Under the pieces are notes generated by a model. It searched no databases and had not been told where the DNA came from. It saw only the letters and a list, made by a program, of their open reading frames with translations. The position numbers and the translations under genes were made by a program. Below, one piece after another: positions 19,296 to 28,070 of a DNA stretch of 64,000 nucleotides; within the stretch, counting starts at the first letter, position 1; each line of letters opens with the position of its first letter. Source of the DNA: Dokdonella sp. (GTDB lineage: Bacteria > Pseudomonadota > Gammaproteobacteria > Xanthomonadales > Rhodanobacteraceae); assembly GCF_019634815.1 (NCBI RefSeq), contig NZ_JAHCAP010000003.1, positions 1-64,000 on the forward strand, written 5' to 3'.

Positions 19296-20063
19296 TCAGG
19301 CTGCGGGTGATGGCGTGCGGGGGAGCGCAAAGGCTTGCGCGAGCGCGGCGGCTTGACTGAACGGAAAAACCCCGCGCCACGAACCTTCGCGCCCCGGCTG
19401 GGCGCACAACGTGGCCACCTGCGCGCAAAAGCGCGCGCGTGGCAGTTCGAACGCGCCCAGCGAATGCAGATGGGGCGTCGACATCTGCGCATCGAGCAGG
19501 GGAAAACCCCAGCGCGAGAGTCCTGCGCACAGCGCCAGCAGCGCGACCTTGGAGCCGTTGCTGCGTGCGCTGAACATCGACTCGCCGTAGAACATGCGAC
19601 CCAACGCGACGCCGTAGATGCCGCCAACGAGCGTGCCATCGGCAGCGCGCACCGCGAGCGCATGGGCATGGCCCAGCGCGTGCAGATGCGCATAGGCGTC
19701 GAGCATGGCCTCGGTGATCCAGGTGCCGTGATGGCCCGCACGCGGCGCGGAGCAGGCGTGCATGACTTCGGCGAAATCTCCATCCGCTTCGATCGTCCAA
19801 TCGCATTGGCGCAGCCAGCGCAGCATGCGCCGCGGAATGTGTGCGGCAGCGGTGTCGAACACCGTGCGCTGCGAGGGCGACCACCACAGGATCGGCTGGT
19901 CGTCGGAATACCAGGGGAAGATTCCGCGTCGATAGGCTTCAAGCAGACGCTCGGGGCTGAGATCGCCGCCCTGGGCGAGCAAGCCATCCGGCTCGGCGAG
20001 CGCGTGCTCGACCGGCGGGAAATTGATGCTTGCGAACTTGGACAGGCGCATGAGCTGCATCAT
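19296..20063 (-). CDS. aat: Leucyl/phenylalanyl-tRNA-protein transferase
   Basis: Aat transfers Leu or Phe from tRNA to N-terminal Lys/Arg of proteins, which marks them for ClpS/ClpAP degradation. The protein is 255 residues. Signature elements are GLLAQGGDLSPERLLEAYRRGIFPWY, ILWWSPSQRTVF, and further on HGTWITEAMLDAYAHLHALGHAHA plus GGIYGVALGRMFYGESMFS. Two in-frame ATGs (20063 and 20051) are possible starts. Confidence 0.96.
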   Translation of the reverse strand: MMQLMRLSKFASINFPPVEHALAEPDGLLAQGGDLSPERLLEAYRRGIFPWYSDDQPILWWSPSQRTVFDTAAAHIPRRMLRWLRQCDWTIEADGDFAEVMHACSAPRAGHHGTWITEAMLDAYAHLHALGHAHALAVRAADGTLVGGIYGVALGRMFYGESMFSARSNGSKVALLALCAGLSRWGFPLLDAQMSTPHLHSLGAFELPRARFCAQVATLCAQPGREGSWRGVFPFSQAAALAQAFALPRTPSPAA

Positions 20064-20097
20064 GCCTGATGCAGCCCATGCCCGTGTTTCGTCTGTC

Positions 20098-23000
20098 TCA
20101 GTGTGCGGCGACGACAGGCACGAGTCCGTCGTCGACCTTGTGGGCCGCCTCGTTGTGATGGTCTTCGCTGAGCATCATGTAGAAAGCCGGCACCACGAAC
20201 AGCGTGAACAGCGTGCCGATGGTGAGGCCGGTGACGATCACCAGCCCCATGTTGAAGCGGCCGGCGGCGCCGGCGCCACTGGCGAGCACCAAGGGCAGCA
20301 CGCCCAGCACCATCGCCGCAGTGGTCATCAGGATCGGACGCAGGCGAATCGAGGCGGCGTCGACGATCGCATCGAATTTGCTCTTGCCCGTGCGCTGCAG
20401 TTCGTTGGCGAATTCGACGATGAGGATGCCGTGCTTGGAGATCAGGCCCATCAGCGTCACCAGACCAACCTGGGTGTAGATGTTGAGCGAGGTGGACCAG
20501 CGTGTGGAGATCGCGCCCATGCCGACAAAACCGGGCAGCAGGTTGATGAACACGAGTGCGCCGAACAGCGCCATGGGTACCGATACCAGGATCACGATCG
20601 GATCGCGCAGCGAGTTGAACTGCGCCGCCAGCGCCAGGTAGACGATGATCACCGCAAACAGCAGGGTGAGCGCGAAGCCACCCGATTCGTTCACGTATTG
20701 GCGGGCCTGGCCGGAGTAATCCACGGTGTAGCTGGACGGCGCGAGTTCGCGGATGGTGTCGCGCACCATGGCGATCGTTTCGCCCTGCGACCCGGTCGGC
20801 ACGCCCTGGAAGGTCACCGAATTGAGCTGCTGGAAACGCATCAGCGCCTGTGGCACGACCTCGTCCTTGATGGTGGCCACGGTCGCGGCCGGGATGACCG
20901 CGCCCACCGGTGTACGAACGTAGTAGTCGAGCACCTGGTCGGGATTGAGGCGTTCGGTCTGAAGCACCTGTGGAATCACCTTGTATGAACGGCCCGCAAT
21001 CGAGAAGTAGTTGACGTAACCACCGCCGAGCGCCGCGCCGAGCGCGCTGCCGACATCCTGCTGGGTCATGCCCATTGCGGCGATCAAGTCACGGTCGAGC
21101 TCAACCGTGCTTTGCGGCTTGTCGATCTTGAGGTTCATGTCGACGAAAAAGAACTGTCCGCTCTTCTGCAGGCGGTCGAGCACGGCCTGCGCGACTTCGT
21201 AGAGATTCTCGAACGGCTCGGTGGTCGACATCACCACCTCGACCGGCATGCCCTGTGCGCCCGGCAAAGGCGGGAACTGGAAGGCCACCGCATTGATGCC
21301 GGCAATGCCGGACCAACGCTGCTGCAGATCCTGTTGGATCTGATTGGCGTTGCGGCTGCGCTCCGACCAGGGCTTGAGCTGGGCCCCGGTGAATACCGAG
21401 TTGGGGCCGGCAAACCCGGTGAACTGGAAGGTCTGGGAGACCTCGGGCAGCGACTTGGCGATCGCGTTCATCTGCGGCAGGTAGCCCGCGACCTGGCTGG
21501 GTGATGCATTGGGCGCTGCGGTTCCCATGCCGGCGACGATGCCCTGGTCCTCTTCCGGTGCCAGGGCGGTGGCCGAATGCGTGAACAGGTAGGCAGTGCC
21601 GCCGAGCAGCATCAGGCCCATGACCACCGGTACGCTCCAGGTTTGCAGGGTGCTTGTGAGACGACGCTTGTAGCCGTGATGCAGGCGGTCGAAATTGCGG
21701 TCGAGAAAGTCAACGAAGCGACTCTTGCCATGCTCGCTCTTGAGCAGGCGCGAGCCGAGCATCGGCGACAGCGCGAGTGCAATCAGGGCCGATACCGTGA
21801 CCGCGCCTGCGAGCGTGAAGGCGAACTCGGTGAACAGCGCACCGGTGAGACCGCCCTGGAAGCCGATCGGCACGTAGACCGCGACCAGCACGATGGTCAT
21901 TGCGATGATCGGCCCGGCCAGTTCGCGCGCGCCGATCAGCGCGGCCTCGAATGGCGATCGACCTTCTTCCTTGATGTGGCGATCGATGTTCTCGACGACG
22001 ATGATCGCGTCATCCACCACCAGACCGATCGCCAGCACCAGCGCGAGCAAGGTGATGAGATTGATGGTGTAACCGAGCACGAGCATGACGAAGAAGGCGC
22101 CGATCAGCGACAGCGGCATCGCGATCAACGGAATCATCACCGCGCGAAAACTGCCCATGAACAGGAAGATCACCAAGGTCACGATCAGCAACGCCTCGAT
22201 CAGCGTCTTGATGACCTCTTCGATCGAGGTGTTGATGTAGTTGGTGGCGTCATAGACGATCTGGCCGTCGATGCCATTGGGCAGCTGCGCCTGGATTTCC
22301 GGGAAGGCATCGCGAATGCGCTGCGCCACGTCGAGCACGTTGGCATCGGGCGAGCTCTTGATGCCGAGGAACACCGACTGCTTGCCGTCGAAGGCGACTG
22401 CGGAATCGTAGTCCTCCGCACCCAGCACGACATTGGCGACATCCTCGAGGCGCACCAGCGCGCCATCCTTCTGCTTGACCACGAGTTTGCGGAACTCGTC
22501 GACGTTGTGCAGATCGGTGTCGGCGGTCAGGGCAACCGTGACGGCCTGACCCTTGGTTGCGCCCACGGCCGTGAGGTAGTTGTTGGCTGACAGCGCGGAA
22601 TAGACGTCGGCAGCAGTCACGCCGTGTGCGGCCATGCGTGTCTGATCCATCCAGGCGCGCAGCGCGAATTGACGGCCACCGAGCAATTCGGCGGTCTGCA
22701 CGCCGTCGATCGCATCGAGCCTGGGCTTGACCATGCGCACGACGTAGTCGGTGATGTTGTTGGCGGCAAGGGTGGTGCTGTTGAAGCCCATGTACATCGT
22801 TGCGGTGGTCTCACCGACCTGCACCGAAATCACGGGTTGCTGCGCCTGCGCCGGCAACTGGTTGCGCACCGAGCTGATCTGGGTCTGGATCTCGGTGAGC
22901 GCGCGGTTGGAATCGTAGTTGAGCTTGAGCGTGGCGGTGATTGTCGACACGCCGGTCATGCTTGACGAGGACATGTAGTCGATGCCCTGTGCCTGCGCAA

Positions 23001-23211
23001 TGGCTCCTTCCAGTGGCTGGGTGATGAAGCCGGCAACGGTGGCGGAATCGGCGCCGTAATAGGCGGTGGTCACCGTGACCACGGCGTTTTCGGTCTTGGG
23101 GTATTGGCGGATCGTGAGATCGGTCGCCGAGCGCAAGCCCAGCACGAGCACGAGCAGGCTGACGACGATCGCCAGTACCGGCTTCTTGATGAACAGGTCG
23201 GTGAAATTCAT
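20098..23211 (-). CDS. RND multidrug efflux permease (HAE1 family)
   Basis: The permease of a tripartite efflux pump uses the proton gradient to export hydrophobic compounds across the envelope. At 1037 residues it has the usual length. It starts MNFTDLFIKKPVLAIVVSLLV (TM1), shows two large periplasmic loops, and the TM4 proton-relay motif GLVVDDAIIVVENIDRHIKEEG (Asp-Asp). The C-terminal half repeats the fold, with LLFAVIIVYLALAAQFNS and GLISKHGILIVEF. The adaptor gene lies 91 bp upstream on the same strand. No TolC-like channel gene is nearby. Confidence 0.96.
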   Translation of the reverse strand: MNFTDLFIKKPVLAIVVSLLVLVLGLRSATDLTIRQYPKTENAVVTVTTAYYGADSATVAGFITQPLEGAIAQAQGIDYMSSSSMTGVSTITATLKLNYDSNRALTEIQTQISSVRNQLPAQAQQPVISVQVGETTATMYMGFNSTTLAANNITDYVVRMVKPRLDAIDGVQTAELLGGRQFALRAWMDQTRMAAHGVTAADVYSALSANNYLTAVGATKGQAVTVALTADTDLHNVDEFRKLVVKQKDGALVRLEDVANVVLGAEDYDSAVAFDGKQSVFLGIKSSPDANVLDVAQRIRDAFPEIQAQLPNGIDGQIVYDATNYINTSIEEVIKTLIEALLIVTLVIFLFMGSFRAVMIPLIAMPLSLIGAFFVMLVLGYTINLITLLALVLAIGLVVDDAIIVVENIDRHIKEEGRSPFEAALIGARELAGPIIAMTIVLVAVYVPIGFQGGLTGALFTEFAFTLAGAVTVSALIALALSPMLGSRLLKSEHGKSRFVDFLDRNFDRLHHGYKRRLTSTLQTWSVPVVMGLMLLGGTAYLFTHSATALAPEEDQGIVAGMGTAAPNASPSQVAGYLPQMNAIAKSLPEVSQTFQFTGFAGPNSVFTGAQLKPWSERSRNANQIQQDLQQRWSGIAGINAVAFQFPPLPGAQGMPVEVVMSTTEPFENLYEVAQAVLDRLQKSGQFFFVDMNLKIDKPQSTVELDRDLIAAMGMTQQDVGSALGAALGGGYVNYFSIAGRSYKVIPQVLQTERLNPDQVLDYYVRTPVGAVIPAATVATIKDEVVPQALMRFQQLNSVTFQGVPTGSQGETIAMVRDTIRELAPSSYTVDYSGQARQYVNESGGFALTLLFAVIIVYLALAAQFNSLRDPIVILVSVPMALFGALVFINLLPGFVGMGAISTRWSTSLNIYTQVGLVTLMGLISKHGILIVEFANELQRTGKSKFDAIVDAASIRLRPILMTTAAMVLGVLPLVLASGAGAAGRFNMGLVIVTGLTIGTLFTLFVVPAFYMMLSEDHHNEAAHKVDDGLVPVVAAH

Positions 23212-23302
23212 GGCAGATTCGGTCGGTGGTCGGATACGGGCAGGTGGATGCGTTCAGCGCAGGCCTGGACGACGCAGTCCTGACCTGCGGGCGATCACGA
23301 TC

Positions 23303-24454
23303 TCAGTGTTCCTGCGGCGTTGGATTGGCCTGGTCGCTCGGCGGATGACTGTTGTCGATCACCAGAGGGGTGCCGTTCTTGAGCTTGAGCTGGCCGCTGC
23401 TGACCACTTCGTCACCCTCGACCACGCCGCCGAGGATCGCGATCTGGTCGCCGCGCGTGGCGCCGGTCTTCACGAAGGCTTGCTGTGCGGTTGGCTTGTC
23501 CTGCTTGCCGGTGGGTGGTTTGACCAGGAATACCGTTTCGCCGTACGGATTGAAGGTGATCGCGGCCTGCGGCAGGGTGAGTTGGCGCGCCGACGCGCCG
23601 ACGTCGACCGCGACGTTGACGAACATGCCCGGCACCAGCAGCGCGTCGGGATTGGCTGCGCTCGCCTCGACGCGGACATTGCGTGTGGACAGGTCGATCT
23701 TCGGATCGATCGCGGTCAATCTTGCCTCGAACTCGCGGTCGGGATGGGCGTCGCTGCGCAAGGTCACGCGCTGGCCGAGCTTGAGTTCGGCGAGGTTGCG
23801 CTGCGGCACGTTGAAATCGGCGTAGACCGGATCGAGCTGCTGCAAGGTGACCACCGCGGAACCTGCAGCAACATAGGCGCCGGGGCTGAGCGTGATGATG
23901 CCGACGCGGCCCGCGAATGGCGCGCGCAGCTGCTTCTTGGCAAGCACCGCGCGGGCGTACTGCACGCTGGCTTGCTTGGCCTTGAAGTCGGCAGTGGCGC
24001 TGTCGAAGTCGGCCTGGCTGATTGCCTTGACGTTGATCTGGCGCTGGGCGCGATCGAGCGTGACCTTGGCCAGCGCTGCGGCGGTCTCCGCCTGATTGAG
24101 CAGGGCTGCATCGTCCTCGCTGCGCAGCTGCACCAGAACATCGCCCGGTTGAACCGAGTCGCCGGACTTGAAGTTGATTGCAGCGATCACGCCCGCGACG
24201 TCGAAGGCCAGATCGGCGCCGCGGCTCGCGCGCAGGCTGCCAACCGCATGTTGCTGCGGTTGCCACTCGTCGTAGCGGGTCTTGATCGAAGTCACGGTCT
24301 GCGGCGGCACCGGCATGTTCTGCGCGGCCTTTTTCATCATGATCTGGCCGAGTACGTTCCAGCCGATCAGCAAGGCCAGGAGCAGGCCAACGCTGATCAC
24401 CATGATCGTCATGCGGCGGGTGGTGCTGGGCTTGCCGCTTTCGGTTCGCGCCAT
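23303..24454 (-). CDS. RND efflux periplasmic adaptor subunit (membrane fusion protein)
   Basis: This 383-residue HlyD-type adaptor has an N-terminal membrane anchor (about residues 16-36) without a lipobox. It is followed by a barrel-sandwich half (GVIAAINFKSGDSVQPGDVLVQL), a short coiled coil and the second half (LRAPFAGRVGIITLSPGAYV). The beta-barrel and membrane-proximal domains end with a Q/P-rich tail. It bridges the permease encoded next to it to an outer-membrane channel. A Fur-box-like site lies 76 bp before its start. Confidence 0.94.
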   Translation of the reverse strand: MARTESGKPSTTRRMTIMVISVGLLLALLIGWNVLGQIMMKKAAQNMPVPPQTVTSIKTRYDEWQPQQHAVGSLRASRGADLAFDVAGVIAAINFKSGDSVQPGDVLVQLRSEDDAALLNQAETAAALAKVTLDRAQRQINVKAISQADFDSATADFKAKQASVQYARAVLAKKQLRAPFAGRVGIITLSPGAYVAAGSAVVTLQQLDPVYADFNVPQRNLAELKLGQRVTLRSDAHPDREFEARLTAIDPKIDLSTRNVRVEASAANPDALLVPGMFVNVAVDVGASARQLTLPQAAITFNPYGETVFLVKPPTGKQDKPTAQQAFVKTGATRGDQIAILGGVVEGDEVVSSGQLKLKNGTPLVIDNSHPPSDQANPTPQEH

Positions 24455-24529
24455 GTTCGGGTCCCTCGGTCAGATGCCTGTGCGCACGGGATCGGCGGCC
24501 GCTTGACGGGACGCGCGGTGCGCGAAAAA

Positions 24530-24542
24530 GAGAATCATTATC
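24530..24542 (-). promoter_or_regulatory. Fur-box-like site upstream of the RND operon
   Basis: GAGAATCATTATC on the + strand (GATAATGATTCTC on the minus strand) resembles the core of the classical Fur box (repeats of GATAAT/ATTATC). It stands out in a GC-rich neighbourhood, and it lies upstream of the adaptor gene. The rest of the 330-bp intergenic region (24455-24784) shows no gene; it must also hold the deoB promoter. Confidence 0.45.
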
Positions 24543-24784
24543 GAGGATTGGAAACTGGCAAGTCCAGTAATTTGATCGCTTTCGCGGCCGTGCCCGTAGC
24601 CACTTGCAATCGGCGCGAAACTTGAGACAAGTCAAGGCGTGCGGGGACGGATCTGCCTAGGCTGCGGAGCATGGAACATGCCTTTCTTCGCGCGCAACGT
24701 GTCGCTCGGCCGGACCGTGCGGCGGCCGTGGAATTCTCCCGTGGACGTGCGGCGAAGCTGCCTGCGTGGCGGCGGTAAGCGGCC

Positions 24785-25990
24785 GTGGCCCGTGCGATCT
24801 GGCTGGTTCTGGACTCACTGGGTATCGGCGGTGCGGCCGATGCGACCACCTATGGCGATGCCGGCGCCGATACCTTCGGTCACATCGCGGCCGTCTGCGC
24901 GCAAGCTGCGCGCGGGCCACTACGATTGCCGGCCCTCGAGCGACTTGGACTTGCGCATGCGCATCAGCTCGCCACGGGCTCCATCGCGCCGGGTTTCGAG
25001 TTGTCGAACATGCCCGCTGCCCAGTGGGGCTGCATGGAAGAACGCGCCTGCGGCAAGGACACGCCGTCGGGCCATTGGGAGAGCGCGGGCGTCGTGCTGG
25101 ATCGACCCTTCGGGTTGTTCGGCGCTCGCGAGCAGAGCTTTCCCCGGGAGCTGCTGGACGCGCTGATCGCGCAGGGGCATTTGCCCGGCGTGCTCGGCAA
25201 CTGCCACGCATCGGGGACCGAAATCATTGCCCGGCTCGGCGCGCAGCACATCGCGAGCGGCAAGCCGATCGTCTACACCTCGGCTGACTCGGTGTTCCAG
25301 ATCGCCGCACACGAGGAAGCATTCGGGCTGGAGCGGCTGCTCGACCTGTGCCAACTCGCACGCCGCCTTCTCGCGCCCTACGACATCGGCCGGGTTATTG
25401 CGCGGCCCTTCGTCGGCACGGTGGAAGCAGGGTTCAAACGCACCGGCAATCGCCGTGACTATGCATTGCCGCCGCCAGCGCCAACCCTGCTCGATCGCGT
25501 CTGTGCAGCGGACAAGGACGTGATCGCGGTCGGCAAGATCAGCGACATCTTCGCTGCGCGGGGCGTCACGCGGAAGCTCCCGGCGAGCGGCCACGAGGCC
25601 TTGTTCGACGCCACGCTCGCCGCGCTCGCGCAGGCTGCCGACGGCGCCTTGATCGCGACCAACTTCGTCGATTTCGACAGTGTGTACGGTCATCGCCGTG
25701 ATCCCCTTGGCTATGGCGCAGCGCTCGAGCGTTTCGATGCGCGCCTGCCGCAGTTGCTCGACCGCCTGCGCGACGGCGATCTGCTCGTGCTCAGTGCCGA
25801 CCATGGCTGCGATCCGACCTGGCCGGGCAGCGATCACACGCGCGAATGCGTGCCCTTGCTCGCATTCGCGCCGGGCTTGCAACCGCGTGCGCTCGGCCGG
25901 CGCGCGAGCTTCGCGGATCTGGGGCAGGGCATCGCCAGCCATCTTGGCCTGCCGCCGTTGGCGGCGGGCCGCTGCTTTCTCAAGGACTGA
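24785..25990 (+). CDS. deoB: Phosphopentomutase
   Basis: DeoB moves phosphate between C1 and C5 of ribose or deoxyribose phosphate in nucleoside salvage. The 401-residue length fits. It is an alkaline-phosphatase-like metalloenzyme with the N-terminal metal site VLDSLGIGGAADA, the phosphorylated threonine in GKDTPSGHWE and the C-terminal metal loop SADHGCDPTWPGSDHTRE. The start is GTG (VARAIWLVLDSLG), the only start that keeps the conserved N-terminus without an artificial extension. deoD follows after 3 bp, so they are one operon. Confidence 0.96.
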   Translation: MARAIWLVLDSLGIGGAADATTYGDAGADTFGHIAAVCAQAARGPLRLPALERLGLAHAHQLATGSIAPGFELSNMPAAQWGCMEERACGKDTPSGHWESAGVVLDRPFGLFGAREQSFPRELLDALIAQGHLPGVLGNCHASGTEIIARLGAQHIASGKPIVYTSADSVFQIAAHEEAFGLERLLDLCQLARRLLAPYDIGRVIARPFVGTVEAGFKRTGNRRDYALPPPAPTLLDRVCAADKDVIAVGKISDIFAARGVTRKLPASGHEALFDATLAALAQAADGALIATNFVDFDSVYGHRRDPLGYGAALERFDARLPQLLDRLRDGDLLVLSADHGCDPTWPGSDHTRECVPLLAFAPGLQPRALGRRASFADLGQGIASHLGLPPLAAGRCFLKD

Positions 25991-25993
25991 TAC

Positions 25994-26701
25994 ATGACTA
26001 CACCCCACATCGAAGCCGCCGCCGGCGCGATCGCCGATACGGTCCTGTTGCCCGGAGACCCGTTGCGCGCGCGCTTCATCGCGCAGGAGTTTCTCGACGC
26101 GCCGGTGCAGGTAACCGCGCGGCGCAACATGCTCGGCTTCACTGGCCGTTGGCAGGGTCACGCAATCACGGTGATGGGCGGCGGCATGGGCATCGCCTCG
26201 ACCGCGGTCTACTCAACCGAACTGGTGCGCGTGTATGGCGCGCGTCGCTTGATCCGGGTCGGGACCTGCGGCGGTCTCGGCGAGATCGCGCTCGGCGACA
26301 TCCTGCTGGCGCAATCGGGCAGCACCGATTCGCGCTTCAATCGCATGCAGTTCGGCGACCACGATCTGGCCGCCTGTGCCGATTTCGCCCTGCTGCGTGG
26401 TGCCGTCGATGCGGCCGTCGCATTGGGCGTCGATGCCCGCGTGGCCCATGTCTTCAGCACCGATTGCTTCTACGATGGTGCGCCCGGGCTGCACGATCAC
26501 CTGCGCCGGCATCACATCCGCGGTATCGAAATGGAAACCGCGGGCTTGTATGGACTGGCGATGCGCGAGGGCGTGCAGGCTCTTTCGATACTCGCCGTCA
26601 GCGATCATCTGGATCGGCACGAGAAGATGAGCGCGGCCGAGCGCGAGCGCGGCCTGAGTCGGGTGGCCAGGCTGGCGCTGACCGTCTGCGCGGGGCCCTG
26701 A
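25994..26701 (+). CDS. deoD: Purine-nucleoside phosphorylase (hexameric, DeoD type)
   Basis: DeoD cleaves purine nucleosides with phosphate to give base and ribose-1-phosphate, the substrate of DeoB encoded next to it. The 235-residue protein has the phosphate loop LPGDPLRARFIAQEFL, the MGGGMGIAST block, RVGTCGGL, and the nucleoside-binding GIEMETAGLYGLA. The length and motifs are those of the bacterial hexameric type rather than the trimeric one. Confidence 0.96.
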   Translation: MTTPHIEAAAGAIADTVLLPGDPLRARFIAQEFLDAPVQVTARRNMLGFTGRWQGHAITVMGGGMGIASTAVYSTELVRVYGARRLIRVGTCGGLGEIALGDILLAQSGSTDSRFNRMQFGDHDLAACADFALLRGAVDAAVALGVDARVAHVFSTDCFYDGAPGLHDHLRRHHIRGIEMETAGLYGLAMREGVQALSILAVSDHLDRHEKMSAAERERGLSRVARLALTVCAGP

Positions 26702-26792
26702 GCGCGATCGCATCGTGTGTGCCGCCGCATGCTGATTTGCAGCGCGTATGCGATTGCGCGAGGATCGGGCTTTCACCCGACGGAGACGCGTC

Positions 26793-27029
26793 ATGGCTGA
26801 TGTCTGGTTGAGTTCCCTGCTGACTTCGAGCCCGCAGGAAGGTTTCGAGCTGGCGATCAAACTTGCGCGCATGGGTGTCAAGTACACCCAGCCTTCGGCG
26901 GAGGTGCGTGATCGCCTGCGTCCGCAGTACGGCGAGGATGCGGCTGCGCTGATCGCCTCGTCACAGGTGGTCGCGATCAACTTCCAGACCATTGCCGCGG
27001 CCAATGGCTACTGGCGCGACGTGCGTTGA
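26793..27029 (+). CDS. Small hypothetical protein
   Basis: This 78-residue protein, MADVWLSSLLTSSP followed by an amphipathic region and ending ANGYWRDVR, has no family that I recognise. It has a GGAG ribosome site 8 bp before the ATG, and its composition is protein-like. It lies between deoD and the FNR-boxed DUF2249 gene and may be independent of both. Confidence 0.6.
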   Translation: MADVWLSSLLTSSPQEGFELAIKLARMGVKYTQPSAEVRDRLRPQYGEDAAALIASSQVVAINFQTIAAANGYWRDVR

Positions 27030-27045
27030 AAGTGTGCGTGCATCC

Positions 27046-27059
27046 TTGACGTGGATCAG
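27046..27059 (+). promoter_or_regulatory. FNR/Dnr-like site upstream of the DUF2249 gene
   Basis: TTGAC-GTGG-ATCAG matches the FNR/Anr/Dnr consensus TTGAT-N4-ATCAA at 8 of 10 positions. It lies 56 bp before the ATG of the DUF2249 gene, near where such activators bind. It suggests control by oxygen or nitric oxide. Confidence 0.55.
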
Positions 27060-27115
27060 AATGGAACGGGGACAGCGGCGTAGCATGGCACGCGATTTCA
27101 TCCGTGGAGCCGATC

Positions 27116-27382
27116 ATGTCCAGCCAACTTGACCCTGAACCGAATGTCTTCGTCTTCGATGCGCGTGGCGTGGCGCGGCGTTTCCGCCATTCGGCGATCT
27201 TCGGTGCGCTCGGTGCGCTGCGCAACGGCGAAACCATGCGCTTCATCAACGATCACGATCCGATACCGCTGCTGGGTCAGCTCAACCAGCGCTATGGCGA
27301 TTACCTGAGCATCACCTATCGACAACGCGATCCCGGTCCGATCGTGATCGATTTCGGTATCGATGGCCTGCCGGACGAGTAG
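27116..27382 (+). CDS. DUF2249 domain protein
   Basis: This 88-residue protein is of the DUF2249 type: FVFDARGVARRFRHSAIFGALGALRNGETMRFINDHDPIPLLGQL, containing the family's NDHDPxPL motif, then YGDYLSITY. In other bacteria such domains accompany denitrification or nitric-oxide-response genes; the molecular function is unknown. The ATG at 27116 has GGAG 6-10 bp upstream. The next gene starts 5 bp after its stop. Confidence 0.85.
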   Translation: MSSQLDPEPNVFVFDARGVARRFRHSAIFGALGALRNGETMRFINDHDPIPLLGQLNQRYGDYLSITYRQRDPGPIVIDFGIDGLPDE

Positions 27383-27386
27383 GGCA

Positions 27387-28001
27387 ATGGGCTTTCCGGC
27401 ATTCTTTGCCCAGGCGCCGCGCATCCAGGTGCGCGATGATCTGGCCGATCTGCTCGGCGCGGCCGATGGTGGCCTGATCGAATACAGCTATGCCGATGCG
27501 GTGCGACTGGCTGGCCATTCCTGCCCGACCGTGGCCGGTGCCTGGCTCATGCTGCGCGCGGCGCTGCGTGCGCTGTACCCCGATGGCCCGGCCGAACGCG
27601 GCGCGATCACGGTGACGATGAGCGAGGCCGAGGCGGAAGGCACCACCGGCGTCATGGCGCAGGTATTCACCCTGGTCACCGGTGCCGCGGCTGCCAACGG
27701 GTTTCATGGCATCGGCGGTCGCTACAAGCGGCGCGGTCTGCTGCATTACGCCAGCAATGAACGCGGTGCGATCGCGAGTCTGCGCCGCAATGACAGCGGA
27801 GAAACCGTCAATGTGGCGATGGATCTGTCCAGCGTGCCACCCGCGCCCGAGATGCGCATGCTCATGGGGCAGGCGTTGTCACCCGCAGCGAGCGATGCCG
27901 ATCGTGCTGCGCTCGGCGCGGTGTGGCAGGAGCGCGTGCGTCGCCTGCTGCTCGAGCATGCCGATGATCCGCGTGTGATCATCGTTCATCGCCGCAGTTG
28001 A
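27387..28001 (+). CDS. GHxCP-motif protein, resembling the FmdE family
   Basis: The 204-residue protein contains RLAGHSCPTVAGAWLM near residues 42-57, a GHxCP motif with histidine and cysteine that is typical of FmdE-like (formylmethanofuran dehydrogenase subunit E-type) domains. It also has a histidine-containing GFHGIGGRYKRRG segment. It lacks the C-terminal zinc-finger that longer family members carry. It is coupled to the DUF2249 gene (4-bp gap) under an FNR-like site, so a role in anaerobic or nitrogen-oxide metabolism is suggested. The assignment to FmdE is from motif memory, so moderate. Confidence 0.65.
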   Translation: MGFPAFFAQAPRIQVRDDLADLLGAADGGLIEYSYADAVRLAGHSCPTVAGAWLMLRAALRALYPDGPAERGAITVTMSEAEAEGTTGVMAQVFTLVTGAAAANGFHGIGGRYKRRGLLHYASNERGAIASLRRNDSGETVNVAMDLSSVPPAPEMRMLMGQALSPAASDADRAALGAVWQERVRRLLLEHADDPRVIIVHRRS

Positions 28002-28070
28002 GCTGCGGCGAGACGCCGATGGCGTCGGTAATGGACAATGCGTCTTTCCGCTCCCGATCGCGGTGGCCGC

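Noticed and set aside
24538-24849. A possible divergent regulator upstream of the RND operon
   Set aside because: The 103-residue frame there lacks HTH features and overlaps deoB; composition is shadow-like.
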